From CAG-791 sp000431495 (GTDB lineage Bacteria; Bacillota; Clostridia; Lachnospirales; Lachnospiraceae), in the NCBI GenBank assembly GCA_052117605.1, contig JBQKIT010000008.1: a DNA stretch of 64,000 nucleotides. One strand, given 5' to 3'. Of this stretch, positions 1 through 7,090 are shown in pieces. How positions within the stretch are numbered: the stretch's first letter is position 1; the number at the start of each line of letters is the position of its first letter. The position numbers and the translations under genes are program-made. The notes under the pieces were generated by a model. That model did no database searches. It was not told where the DNA came from and saw nothing but the letters and a program-made list of their open reading frames with translations.

Positions 1-204
1 GCCTTTATTCTGTCACTGATGGTTGGACCTCTTGCAGGAAAAATGCTGGACAGTATGTTCTGGTTCTTTGAGTATCGATTCACCATTCTTCCTGTCCTTC
101 TGACAATTCCGGTATTTCTTCTGCTGGGGTGGCTGATTCCCTGCATGATGTATGACAACGCAGCGAAATGCAGCATTGTAGAGCAATTAAGGGATGCCCA
201 ATAA
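1..204 (+). CDS. FtsX-like ABC transporter permease, C-terminal fragment
   Basis: The frame is open from the first base of the window, so the gene starts outside it; only about 67 codons are visible. The fragment has a hydrophobic run (residues after LAGKMLDSMFW, then an Ile/Leu/Pro/Val-rich membrane helix) and ends in a short charged tail, SIVEQLRDAQ. That layout, a last transmembrane helix followed by a tail of the form xxSIVExLR, is typical of the C-terminus of FtsX/MacB-type permeases of Gram-positive peptide-resistance ABC systems. The partner ATPase is not in the window. A hairpin follows the stop codon. The family call rests on the tail only and is moderate. Confidence 0.55.
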   Translation, partial: AFILSLMVGPLAGKMLDSMFWFFEYRFTILPVLLTIPVFLLLGWLIPCMMYDNAAKCSIVEQLRDAQ

Positions 205-215
205 TTGTAAGACAA

Positions 216-258
216 GAACCCCCGTCTGACTTCGTGATAGAAATCAGACGGGGGTCTC
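216..258. terminator. Bidirectional hairpin between permease and tRNA genes
   Basis: A 12-bp perfect stem (ACCCCCGTCTGA at 218-229 with its complement at 244-255) lies between the plus-strand permease tail and the minus-strand tRNA-Leu. The U-rich stretch is weak on both sides (TTCTTGTCTT on the minus strand), so it probably ends both transcripts only partly. Confidence 0.6.
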
Positions 259-264
259 AATTTA

Positions 265-346
265 TGCGGTCAGTGGGACTTGAACCCACACGCCTTGCGG
301 CACAGGAACCTAAATCCTGCATGTCTGCCAATTTCATCATGACCGC
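265..346 (-). tRNA. tRNA-Leu (anticodon TAG)
   Basis: Read on the minus strand, the acceptor stem GCGGTCA pairs with TGACCGC and is followed by A. The anticodon stem CAGGA/TCCTG encloses TTTAGGT, giving TAG. The variable arm is long, as in class II tRNAs, and the T-arm carries GTTCAAGTC. CCA is not encoded. It is last in a minus-strand tRNA array and lies beyond the terminator at 476-516, so it needs read-through or its own promoter. Confidence 0.96.
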
Positions 347-357
347 TTATATTGTAC

Positions 358-420
358 TCTGCTCTTACTCTGCTCTTTCTCTGCTCTTTCTCTACTCTTT
401 CTCTGCTTTTACTCTGCTCT
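358..420. repeat. Degenerate CTCTTTCTCTG pyrimidine repeat
   Basis: About five imperfect copies of an 11-12 bp pyrimidine unit (TCTGCTCTTTC and variants) follow one another between tRNA-Leu and the tRNA-Lys terminator. On the minus strand this is a purine-rich GAGAAAGAG tract. No coding function is apparent. Confidence 0.6.
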
Positions 421-475
421 CGGAAATGCCTTCGAACGCGGCCTCGAAAGCAAAGAGACGAGTCTCGATGATAAA

Positions 476-516
476 TAAAAACGCTGTAAAATCAACTCTC
501 GTTGATCTACAGCGTT
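476..516 (-). terminator. Terminator of the tRNA-Gly-Arg-His-Gln-Lys array
   Basis: On the minus strand AACGCTGTA pairs with TACAGCGTT, with an inner ATCAAC/GTTGAT stem, followed by TTTTTATTTATC. It lies just downstream of tRNA-Lys. Confidence 0.8.
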
Positions 517-527
517 CCTGTTCACAC

Positions 528-600
528 TGAGCGATGCGGGACTCGAACCCGCGACAACTTGATTAAAAGTCAAGTGCTCTACCACCTGAGCTAATCGCCC
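528..600 (-). tRNA. tRNA-Lys (anticodon TTT)
   Basis: Acceptor GGGCGAT pairs with ATCGCTC and is followed by A. Anticodon stem CTTGA/TCAAG encloses CTTTTAA (TTT). The D-arm TAGCTCAGGTGGTAGAGC and T-arm GGGTTCGAGTCCC are canonical. Fifth gene of the array. Confidence 0.97.
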
Positions 601-604
601 GAAA

Positions 605-676
605 CTGGGCTAGCCAGATTCGAACTGGCGAATGCAGCAGTCAAAGTGCTGTGCCTTACCCCTTGGCGATAGCCCA
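605..676 (-). tRNA. tRNA-Gln (anticodon TTG)
   Basis: Acceptor TGGGCTA pairs with TAGCCCA and is followed by G. Anticodon stem CAGCA/TGCTG encloses CTTTGAC (TTG). The T-arm contains GTTCGAATC. Only 4 bp separate it from tRNA-Lys. Confidence 0.97.
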
Positions 677-738
677 ATGAGTATCCCATCATCAGGGATG
701 ATCGATACACGCCAATGTGCGCTGCTGCCGAAAAGAGG

Positions 739-813
739 GGTGGGTAGAGGGACTCGAACCCTCGGTCTCCAGAACCACAATCTGGCGCGTTAACCAACTA
801 CGCCATACCCACC
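739..813 (-). tRNA. tRNA-His (anticodon GTG)
   Basis: Anticodon stem CCAGA/TCTGG encloses TTGTGGT (GTG). The 5' end GGTGGGTA and 3' end TACCCACC allow the extra G(-1):C73 pair that is diagnostic of tRNA-His; the end given includes G(-1). Confidence 0.96.
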
Positions 814-845
814 ATACATGGTGTTGATTACGCTTCTGTAATCAA

Positions 846-919
846 TGTGCCCGTGGGGATTCGAACCCCAGACCCTCGGCTTAGAAGGCCGATGCTCTAT
901 CCAGCTGAGCTACGGACAC
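846..919 (-). tRNA. tRNA-Arg (anticodon TCT)
   Basis: Acceptor GTGTCCG pairs with CGGGCAC with one G-T pair and is followed by A. The anticodon loop CTTCTAA gives TCT, reading AGA/AGG codons. Canonical D- and T-arms. Confidence 0.97.
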
Positions 920-924
920 GTAAA

Positions 925-995
925 AGCGGGTGATGGGAATCGAACCCACATATCCAGCTTGGAAGGCTGGTGTTCTACCACTGAACTACACCCGC
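925..995 (-). tRNA. tRNA-Gly (anticodon TCC)
   Basis: Acceptor GCGGGTG pairs with CACCCGC and is followed by T. Anticodon stem CCAGC/GCTGG encloses CTTCCAA (TCC). First gene of the array behind the promoter at 1063-1091. Confidence 0.97.
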
Positions 996-1062
996 AAATA
1001 GCTTAACTGCTTCAGTTGTGTATCTCGTCTCGGCATTTCTTATTCCCCGTGACGCAAGTGCT

Positions 1063-1091
1063 ATTATATAAGACCTCCATAAGGCAGTCAA
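1063..1091 (-). promoter_or_regulatory. Promoter of the tRNA array
   Basis: On the minus strand TTGACT (1086-1091) and TATAAT (1063-1068) are separated by exactly 17 bp, a near-consensus sigma-A promoter about 60 bp upstream of tRNA-Gly. Confidence 0.85.
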
Positions 1092-1265
1092 GCACTTTTT
1101 TGAAATTTTTTCAATTTTTTTCACGTGTCTTTTGTACTCCTTTTGCACCGGCTTTTCCTTCCGTATTTTATGCTTGTTCTCATTTCCGAGCGAGCCGTGC
1201 ATTCGTCTTTCGAGTCATCTTTTTCCCGAAAATTGTTGGACACAGATTCATTCTCAGAGCAGCAT

Positions 1266-1525
1266 GCATCCCGATTTGATGGAAGGCCCGGGCAGGGATG
1301 CATTTGGCGCGGCGGATGCATCCTGATTCGAGAAAAATGTCTTGCGGGGATGATTTCCAACAGGGAATTTCATCCTGATTTGATGGAAACCTCCGGCAGG
1401 GATGATTTTCAGCAACGAAATGCATCCCTCAAAGCCAGAATAGCAAATTTAAGATGCATGAGGGCCGGAAATATCATCCTGGAAAAAGCAAAGAGCAAAT
1501 TCAGGATACATCGACCAGGCACACA
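1266..1525. repeat. Five degenerate direct repeats with a fixed 52-bp period
   Basis: The motif GCATCC or TCATCC recurs at 1266, 1318, 1370, 1422 and 1474, and a second motif, GATG or GAT, at 1297, 1349, 1401, 1453 and 1505. Both therefore keep a spacing of exactly 52 bp. Within a unit the two motifs can pair (GCATCCC...GGGATGC), so each unit can fold as a hairpin. Copies 1 and 3 share GATTTGATGGAA; later copies are more decayed. Function unknown. Confidence 0.75.
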
Positions 1526-1541
1526 GCAAAAATCACAGGAA

Positions 1542-1625
1542 AACCGCAGCAAAAGCAAAGCAAAAGCCAACAGCAACCGCTGCAAAAACAAAGCAAAAGC
1601 CAACAGCAACCGCAGCAAACAGCAG
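1542..1625. repeat. 33-bp tandem repeat, about 2.5 copies
   Basis: Units start at 1542, 1575 and 1608 with AACCGC(A/T)GCAAAA. The first two differ at only two positions and the third is partial. They are A/C/G-rich with the CAGCAA/AAAGC theme. A 33-bp unit equals 11 codons, but no credible gene contains it. Confidence 0.8.
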
Positions 1626-1655
1626 CCATGTCGTGTAAACACAACATAGCTGCTG
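1620..1655 (-). terminator. Hairpin downstream of cellobiose phosphorylase
   Basis: CAGCAGC (1620-1626) pairs with GCTGCTG (1649-1655), extended by ATGT/ACAT. On the minus strand it follows the phosphorylase stop, but only TTTG follows the stem, so it is a weak terminator or a 3' stabiliser. Confidence 0.4.
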
Positions 1656-1703
1656 CATATTCGTTTCGTCTCACCTTTGTAGCTGAATTAAATGTGATCT
1701 CAA

Positions 1704-4154
1704 TCAGCCCATTACAACCTGCACATCATAATCAGCCTTGTCGTTGCTGAACGGAATGATGTTGCCTTCTACCGGAGCACCGTCTACAAGCATCTGCTTC
1801 ACGCCCTTTTCCACGTGATCCGGATTGGATACATGGATGTGATAGGTGACGCCGCGGAACTTGCGGGTCAGATCGTAGTCACCGAAATCCTTCGGAACGC
1901 AGGGATCAATGGAGAGTCCCTTATGCGTCGGCATGACGCCGAGGATGTACTGGGAGATATTTGCAAAGGTCCATGCTGCCGTACCGGTCAGCCAGCTGTT
2001 CTTGCCCTCTCCGAAATACTTTGCTTCCTTGCCTGCTACCATCTGGCAGTAAACATAAGGCTCTGTGCGGTGGATTTCGGAAATCTCCTCCGTGTATGCA
2101 GGGCAGGTCTTGCGATAAATATCAAATGCCCGGTCGCCGTGTCCGCAAACAGTTTCCGCAATGGAAACCCAAGGGTTGTTATGGCAGAAGATGCCTCCGT
2201 TCTCCTTGTATCCCGGCGGATAGGAGCTGATCTCACCAAGCTCAAGATGATAGCTCTTGTATGCAGGATAGAGGATGCAGATGCCGTATTTGGTATCCAG
2301 AAGCTTTTCCACGGATTCCAGGGCCTTGTCTGCAAGTCCCTCCTTTACGCCGCAGCCGGCAAGCACACAGAAGCCCTGAGGCTCGATGAAGATCTTGCCG
2401 TCTTCGCATTCATTGGAGCCAACCTTGTTGCCGTTTGCATCGTAGGCACGTACAAACCACTCTCCGTCCCAGCCTGCCGTGATGACAGCCCTATAAACGC
2501 GGTCTACTGCAGCACGTGCACGTGCTGCCTCTTCCTTATCGCCGCGAAGCTCTGCAATCTGCGCATATTCCTCGCCGTACTTTACGAACATGCCGCCGAT
2601 GAAAACAGATTCCGCCACCGGTCCTTCAGAAGGACCGAAGGTCTGGAAGGATTCACCCGGGTGCTCGGAGAAGCAGTTCAGGTTCAGACAATCATTCCAG
2701 TCAGCGCGGCCGATCAGAGGAAGGTCATGCGGACCGAGATGATTGATGGTGAAATCAAGAGACCTCTTGAGGTGCTCCATCAGCGTTGTGGCAACGGACA
2801 TATCGTTGTCGTACGGAACAATCTCATCCAGAATGGAATAATCGCCTGTTTCTCTTGTATAAGCGCTGACGGCAGCAATGAGCCACAGCGGATCATCGTT
2901 GAAACCGGAGCCGATTCCCGCATTGCCCTTCTTGGTAAGCGGCTGGTACTGATGATAAGCAGAGCCGTTCTGGAACTGCGTGGAAGCAATGTCGATGATT
3001 CTCTCCCTTGCGCGTTCCGGAATCAGGTGTACAAAGCCGAAAAGATCCTGGCAGGAATCACGGAAGCCCATGCCGCGGCCGATTCCGGATTCATAGTAGG
3101 AAGCAGAACGGCTCATGTTGAAGGTGATCATGCACTGATACTGATTCCAGATATTTACCATACGGTTTACCTTGTCATTTCCGGTATGAACCGTATAGTG
3201 TGTCAGAAGATCCTTCCAGTAATCCTTCAGTTCTGTGTACGCGCGATCCACATCGGCGTCCGTCTTGTAGCGATCCAGAAGCGCCCATGCTCTCGTCTTG
3301 TTGATGATCTCATCTCTGGCAGTCGTTCCCTCGGCCCACTTTTCGTTCTCCGGATTCTCGATGTATGCGAGAACAAAAACAAAGGATCTGGTTTCACCGG
3401 GAGCCAGTGTCAGATTCAGCTGATGCGAAGCAATCGGAGACCATCCGCTTGCCACCGAATTGTGACATTTTCCCTCAAGAACCGCCTGCGGCTTATCCGG
3501 GCCATTGTAGAAGCCCATAAATTCGCTGCGGATCGTGTCAAAGCCATCGATCTTCGCGTTGACGGAGTATACTGCGTAGTGATTGCGGCGCTCGCGATAC
3601 TCTGTCTTATGGAAAATTGTAGAATCCACCAGCTCAACCTCACCGGTAGAAAGGTTTCGCTGGAAGTTCTCGCAGTCATCCGACGCATTCCAGAGGCACC
3701 ATTCCACATAAGAGAAGAGCTGAACCTCTTTTGCTTCGTCAGTGTTGTTGGTAAGCTTGATCTGCTCAATCTCACAGGTATCATTCAACGGAACAAAGCA
3801 CAGAAGATCTGAGGCAATTCCGTTTTTGGAAGCGTTGAATCTGGAATATCCAAGGCCATGACGGCACTCATAGGAATCCAGCTCGGTCTTGGTCGGCTGC
3901 CATGCCGGGTTCCAGATCTCATTTCCCTCTTTGATATAAAAATACTTGCCATTGCTGTCGTACGGAACGTTGTTGTAACGATAGCGGGTCAGGCGAAGAA
4001 GCTTTGCATCCTTATAGAAGGAATATCCGCCGTCTGTGTTGGAAATCAGACTGAAGAAATCCTTGTTTCCCAGATAATTAATCCAGGGAAGCGGTGTCTT
4101 CGGAGTTGTGATGACATATTCCATGGCATTATCATCAAAGTAACCGAATTTCAT
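1704..4154 (-). CDS. Cellobiose phosphorylase (GH94)
   Basis: Converts cellobiose and phosphate to glucose-1-phosphate and glucose in the cytoplasm, saving one ATP per disaccharide. The 816 residues match the roughly 810-residue GH94 cellobiose phosphorylases rather than the longer cellodextrin phosphorylases. The N-terminus MKFGYFDD and the blocks PWINYLG, FFSLISNTDGGYSFY and YECRHGLGYSRF match the clostridial enzyme as I know it. The catalytic acid region ADWND falls at residues 484-488. The start has AGGAGGT seven bases upstream. It is divergent from a LacI-type gene, with two shared operator-like motifs between them, so repression by that protein is likely. No cellobiose transporter is adjacent. 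Other disaccharide phosphorylase specificities cannot be fully excluded. Confidence 0.93.
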   Translation of the reverse strand: MKFGYFDDNAMEYVITTPKTPLPWINYLGNKDFFSLISNTDGGYSFYKDAKLLRLTRYRYNNVPYDSNGKYFYIKEGNEIWNPAWQPTKTELDSYECRHGLGYSRFNASKNGIASDLLCFVPLNDTCEIEQIKLTNNTDEAKEVQLFSYVEWCLWNASDDCENFQRNLSTGEVELVDSTIFHKTEYRERRNHYAVYSVNAKIDGFDTIRSEFMGFYNGPDKPQAVLEGKCHNSVASGWSPIASHQLNLTLAPGETRSFVFVLAYIENPENEKWAEGTTARDEIINKTRAWALLDRYKTDADVDRAYTELKDYWKDLLTHYTVHTGNDKVNRMVNIWNQYQCMITFNMSRSASYYESGIGRGMGFRDSCQDLFGFVHLIPERARERIIDIASTQFQNGSAYHQYQPLTKKGNAGIGSGFNDDPLWLIAAVSAYTRETGDYSILDEIVPYDNDMSVATTLMEHLKRSLDFTINHLGPHDLPLIGRADWNDCLNLNCFSEHPGESFQTFGPSEGPVAESVFIGGMFVKYGEEYAQIAELRGDKEEAARARAAVDRVYRAVITAGWDGEWFVRAYDANGNKVGSNECEDGKIFIEPQGFCVLAGCGVKEGLADKALESVEKLLDTKYGICILYPAYKSYHLELGEISSYPPGYKENGGIFCHNNPWVSIAETVCGHGDRAFDIYRKTCPAYTEEISEIHRTEPYVYCQMVAGKEAKYFGEGKNSWLTGTAAWTFANISQYILGVMPTHKGLSIDPCVPKDFGDYDLTRKFRGVTYHIHVSNPDHVEKGVKQMLVDGAPVEGNIIPFSNDKADYDVQVVMG

Positions 4155-4202
4155 AATACCTCCTTTTGCATTTCCCCCAAATGAATTGATAATAGATTCA
4201 GA

Positions 4203-4213
4203 AAACGTTTAAG
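4203..4213. promoter_or_regulatory. Operator-like motif AAACGTTTAAG
   Basis: LacI-family operators are AT-rich pseudo-palindromes with a central CG. This copy lies about 25 bp downstream of the phosphorylase -10 box, where a bound repressor would block elongation. A second copy, AAACGATTAAG, lies at 4366-4376. Confidence 0.5.
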
Positions 4214-4238
4214 TAACAAAACACAATTTGACATGGCT

Positions 4239-4268
4239 ATTATATGCATCGAGCAGACAAAAAAGCAA
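4239..4268 (-). promoter_or_regulatory. Promoter of cellobiose phosphorylase
   Basis: On the minus strand TTGCTT (4263-4268), 18 bp spacer, TATAAT (4239-4244), about 85 bp upstream of the start codon. Confidence 0.65.
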
Positions 4269-4365
4269 GGATCATCCCCTGAAAGAGCGATGAAATCTAC
4301 ACTTTTAACATCTTTGCATAGGTAAATCTTGTAATATGTAACATAATGTACTATTCTATTATCGT

Positions 4366-4376
4366 AAACGATTAAG
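4366..4376. promoter_or_regulatory. Second operator-like motif AAACGATTAAG
   Basis: Shares ten of eleven bases with the copy at 4203-4213 and is embedded in an imperfect inverted repeat TCGTAAACGA. It lies about 70 bp upstream of the LacI-type gene, consistent with autoregulation. Confidence 0.45.
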
Positions 4377-4442
4377 GTCATCTAAAAAAATGTCATGATC
4401 GTGTACAATGGAACGAGAGGGAACTGTAGAAAGGGGTAAGGA

Positions 4443-5462
4443 ATGGTATCGCTCAAGGATATTTCAGCGGCCTGCGGGGTGTCGATTGCTACCGTAAGCA
4501 AGGCACTTAACAATCATAACGACGTCAGTGAAGAAACCAAGGAACGCATTCGCAAGACTGCGATGAATCTTGGTTACATGCCCAACTCCGCGGCAAAGGC
4601 GCTGAAAACCAATCGAACCTATAACCTTGGAATCCTCTTTGTGGACGAAGCGCAGAGCGGACTGACGCATGACTATTATGCAGCTCTTCTGGACAGCTTC
4701 AAGCGTCACGCGGAAGCCCTCGGCTACGATCTGACCTTCATTAACAGCAATACCACAAGAAGCAACCGGATGTCCTATCTTGCGCATGCGAGATATCGCG
4801 GCTTTGACGGAGTGTGCATTGCCTGCGTGGATTTCTATGATCCCGATGTTGTGGAGCTGGTTCGAAGCAACATTCCGATCGTTACAATCGATCATGTCTT
4901 TGACAACCGCATGGTCATTCAGTCGGACAACGTGGCCGGAATCCGCGACCTTGTGAATTATATCTACCAGCGCGGGCACCGAAAAATCGCCTATATACAC
5001 GGATTTGATTCTGCAGTTACACAGGCCCGCCTCGCAAGCTTCTATAAAACCTGCTATGATCTGGGTCTTACGATTCCGGATGAGTATATTGTAGAGGCAG
5101 CATACCGTGACACAGATACCACGTATGCGCGCACTATGGAGCTGCTGAAGCTGAAGGAGCCGCCGACCTGTATTCTGTATCCGGACGATTTTGCCGCTCT
5201 CGGAGGGATGAATGCCGTGCGCGCAAAAGGTCTGACGATCGGAAAAGATATTTCGATTGCCGGTTACGACGGAATCCGGTTGGGAAGACACCTGGAGCCG
5301 AAGCTGACAACAATCCGCCAGGACACAGAGGCAATCGGCGCGCAGGCAGCCGAGAAGCTGATTGCGCTGATCGAACGGCCGAAGACAACGCTGGTCGAGC
5401 ATGTCATGATTGAGGGAACTCTCTTTGAGGGAGAAACCGTCGGAGAGATCAAACCGGAATAA
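4443..5462 (+). CDS. LacI-family transcriptional regulator
   Basis: Probable repressor of the divergent cellobiose phosphorylase gene. The 339 residues begin with a LacI helix-turn-helix (LKDISAACGVSIATVSKALN, residues 4-23) and hinge (NSAAKALKTNRT), followed by a periplasmic-binding-protein-like effector domain (YNLGILFVDE to about residue 330) with the typical blocks DGVCIACV, IVTIDHVF, KIAYIHG and ISIAGYDG. Length is normal for the family. AAGGGG precedes the ATG. The effector is probably cellobiose or a metabolite of it, which is inferred from position only. Confidence 0.93.
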   Translation: MVSLKDISAACGVSIATVSKALNNHNDVSEETKERIRKTAMNLGYMPNSAAKALKTNRTYNLGILFVDEAQSGLTHDYYAALLDSFKRHAEALGYDLTFINSNTTRSNRMSYLAHARYRGFDGVCIACVDFYDPDVVELVRSNIPIVTIDHVFDNRMVIQSDNVAGIRDLVNYIYQRGHRKIAYIHGFDSAVTQARLASFYKTCYDLGLTIPDEYIVEAAYRDTDTTYARTMELLKLKEPPTCILYPDDFAALGGMNAVRAKGLTIGKDISIAGYDGIRLGRHLEPKLTTIRQDTEAIGAQAAEKLIALIERPKTTLVEHVMIEGTLFEGETVGEIKPE

Positions 5463-5481
5463 ATTATTTTTTACTTTCTTC

Positions 5482-5510
5482 TTGACAAACATCTGCTGTA
5501 CGCGTATATT
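5482..5510 (+). promoter_or_regulatory. Promoter of tRNA-Arg(ACG)
   Basis: TTGACA (5482-5487), 17 bp, TATATT (5505-5510), about 40 bp upstream of the tRNA. Confidence 0.8.
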
Positions 5511-5548
5511 TAATCATGTTGTTGCGGCAGTAATGACGTGACAGAAAT

Positions 5549-5622
5549 GTATGTGTAGCTCAGCTGGATAGAGCGTCTGGCTACGGACCAGAAGGTCGCG
5601 AGTTCGAATCTTGTCACATACA
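5549..5622 (+). tRNA. tRNA-Arg (anticodon ACG)
   Basis: Acceptor GTATGTG pairs with CACATAC and is followed by A. Anticodon stem CTGG/CCAG encloses CTACGGA (ACG, presumably edited to ICG). A single-gene unit with its own promoter and terminator. Confidence 0.96.
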
Positions 5623-5623
5623 G

Positions 5624-5664
5624 AAACCGGAAAGCCTTTGGAATCAAGGTTTTCCGGTTTTTTT
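5624..5664 (+). terminator. Terminator of tRNA-Arg(ACG)
   Basis: AAACCGGAAA pairs with TTTCCGGTTT (5651-5660), with inner GCCTT/AAGGT pairing, followed by TTTT. Confidence 0.85.
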
Positions 5665-5741
5665 GTTGTCCGGTCAGACATCTGGTTTTACGTTTTTTCT
5701 AAAATTTGTTGTTTATTTGTTGTTTGTTTTTCACTGCTGCC

Positions 5742-5776
5742 AAAAAGAAGGGCTGCCGCTCAGCGACAGCCCTTCT
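5742..5776 (-). terminator. Terminator downstream of the second thiolase
   Basis: On the minus strand AGAAGGGCTG (5767-5776 complement) pairs with CAGCCCTTCT and is followed by TTTTTGG. It lies about 60 bp after the thiolase stop. Confidence 0.8.
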
Positions 5777-5837
5777 CTTATACTATCTTTATTTCACCTT
5801 TGTGAACACCAATCCGATCATTGCCCATCGCGGACAA

Positions 5838-7019
5838 TTATCTCTCTACAATTGCTGCGCAGCCCATTCCGCCGCCTACGCACAGGGTTGCAAGTCCCTT
5901 GTGTGCATCTCTCTTCTGCATCTCATACAGAAGGGTAACCAGAATTCTCGCGCCGGAGCATCCTACCGGATGTCCGAGAGCAATGCCGCCGCCGTTCACG
6001 TTGAGCTTCTCGGGATCAAAGCCAAGGTCATGTGCAACTGCCAGAGACTGTGCTGCAAAGGCCTCATTTGCCTCGTAGAGGTCGAAATCTTCGATCTTAT
6101 AGCCAGCTTTATCCATTACCTTGCGGGTTGCGTAAATCGGTCCTACGCCCATGATGGAAGGATCTACGCCGGCAAGCTCTCCGGCAATCCAGGTAGCCAT
6201 CGGAGTTACGCCGAGCTCCTTCGCCTTCTCTTCGCTCATTACGATCATGGCTGCTGCACCGTCATTGATTCCGGACGAATTACCTGCGGTCACGATTCCA
6301 TCCTTCTTGAAGGCAGGCTTCAGCTTTGCAAGAGCCTCAAGCGTTGTTCCGGGGCGATTTCCCTCATCGGTATCAAAAACAATCGTTCCCTTCTTCGTCT
6401 TGATTTCAACCGGTACGATTTCATCCTTGAATCTTCCGGACTCAATTGCCTTCTCTGCCTTGTTCTGAGAGCTGAGAGCAAACTCATCCAGCTGCTCACG
6501 TGTCAGTCCCCACTGCTCTGCAACGTTCTCAGCCGTAATTCCCATGTGATAGCCGCCGAATGCATCCGTCAGAGCGTCGCGGATCATTGCATCCTCAACA
6601 ACACCGGAGTTCATTCTGTATCCGAATCTTGCCTTCGGAAGAAGGTAAGGTGCAGCATCCATATTCTCCATACCGCCGGCTACGATGATATCCTTGTCGC
6701 CCATGGCAATGAGCTTGGCTGCAAGGTTCACGCAGTGAAGGCCGGAGCCGCACAGAACGTTAATGGTCGTTGCAGGAACCTCTACCGGAATGCCTGCGTT
6801 TACTGCTGCCTGTCTCGCCGGGTTCTGGCCGTTGCCTGCCTGGATAACATCGCCCATGTAGACCTCATCCACCTGCTCCGGCTTTACTCCGGAACGGCGA
6901 AGAGCCTCTTTGATGACAATTGTTCCAAGATCTGCTGCCGGAATGTCCTTCAGAGTTCCGCCAAATTTGCCGATAGCCGTTCTGCAGGCGCCGGCGATTA
7001 CAACTTTTCTAAGTGCCAT
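5838..7019 (-). CDS. Acetyl-CoA C-acetyltransferase (thiolase), second copy
   Basis: Condenses two acetyl-CoA to acetoacetyl-CoA, or the reverse, in the cytoplasm. The start MALRKVV was chosen because GGAGGG lies eight bases upstream; a longer upstream extension has no such site. The 393 residues show the nucleophile region NVLCGSGLHC near residue 88, GGGIALGHPVGCSG near 345 and the C-terminal active cysteine motif LCVGGGMGCA. It is a paralogue of the thiolase that heads the butyrate operon at 13.5-14.7 kb, but it is transcribed separately, after YbaK, and ends at its own terminator. A TATAAT in the 71-bp gap upstream suggests a private promoter. A role in isoleucine or amino-acid-derived acyl-CoA turnover is possible. 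Confidence 0.93.
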   Translation of the reverse strand: MALRKVVIAGACRTAIGKFGGTLKDIPAADLGTIVIKEALRRSGVKPEQVDEVYMGDVIQAGNGQNPARQAAVNAGIPVEVPATTINVLCGSGLHCVNLAAKLIAMGDKDIIVAGGMENMDAAPYLLPKARFGYRMNSGVVEDAMIRDALTDAFGGYHMGITAENVAEQWGLTREQLDEFALSSQNKAEKAIESGRFKDEIVPVEIKTKKGTIVFDTDEGNRPGTTLEALAKLKPAFKKDGIVTAGNSSGINDGAAAMIVMSEEKAKELGVTPMATWIAGELAGVDPSIMGVGPIYATRKVMDKAGYKIEDFDLYEANEAFAAQSLAVAHDLGFDPEKLNVNGGGIALGHPVGCSGARILVTLLYEMQKRDAHKGLATLCVGGGMGCAAIVER

Positions 7020-7090
7020 TGATCTTACCCTCCACAATGATTGTTTGCAGTTCTTCTGCTTTTCTTATTATAAAACTTTACATGTGCAAA

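Larger units (their letters stand above)
996..1703. other. Long non-coding interval with two repeat arrays
   Basis: Some 700 bp lie between the tRNA-Gly gene and the cellobiose phosphorylase stop codon. Short open frames exist on both strands, but none has a convincing ribosome site or family resemblance, and the 52-bp repeat length is not a multiple of three. The interval holds the tRNA promoter, an A/T homopolymer-rich stretch (1095-1125), five 52-bp repeats and a 33-bp repeat. Confidence 0.7.

Noticed and set aside
591..797. A 68-codon minus-strand open frame across the tRNA-Gln and tRNA-His genes
   Set aside because: It is a translation of tRNA sequence and spacer.
1266..1525. CRISPR array
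   Set aside because: Repeats are degenerate and short, the remaining sequence between them is also related, and no cas gene is nearby.
1125..1649. Possible 174-codon protein with Ser/Lys/Ala/Asn repeats covering the two repeat arrays
   Set aside because: No ribosome site, the 52-bp period would shift frame at each unit, and composition follows the DNA repeats.
1815..3812. A 665-codon open frame on the plus strand opposite cellobiose phosphorylase
   Set aside because: It mirrors the strong codon bias of the real gene on the other strand, has no ribosome site and resembles no protein family; the opposite strand is an unambiguous GH94 enzyme.
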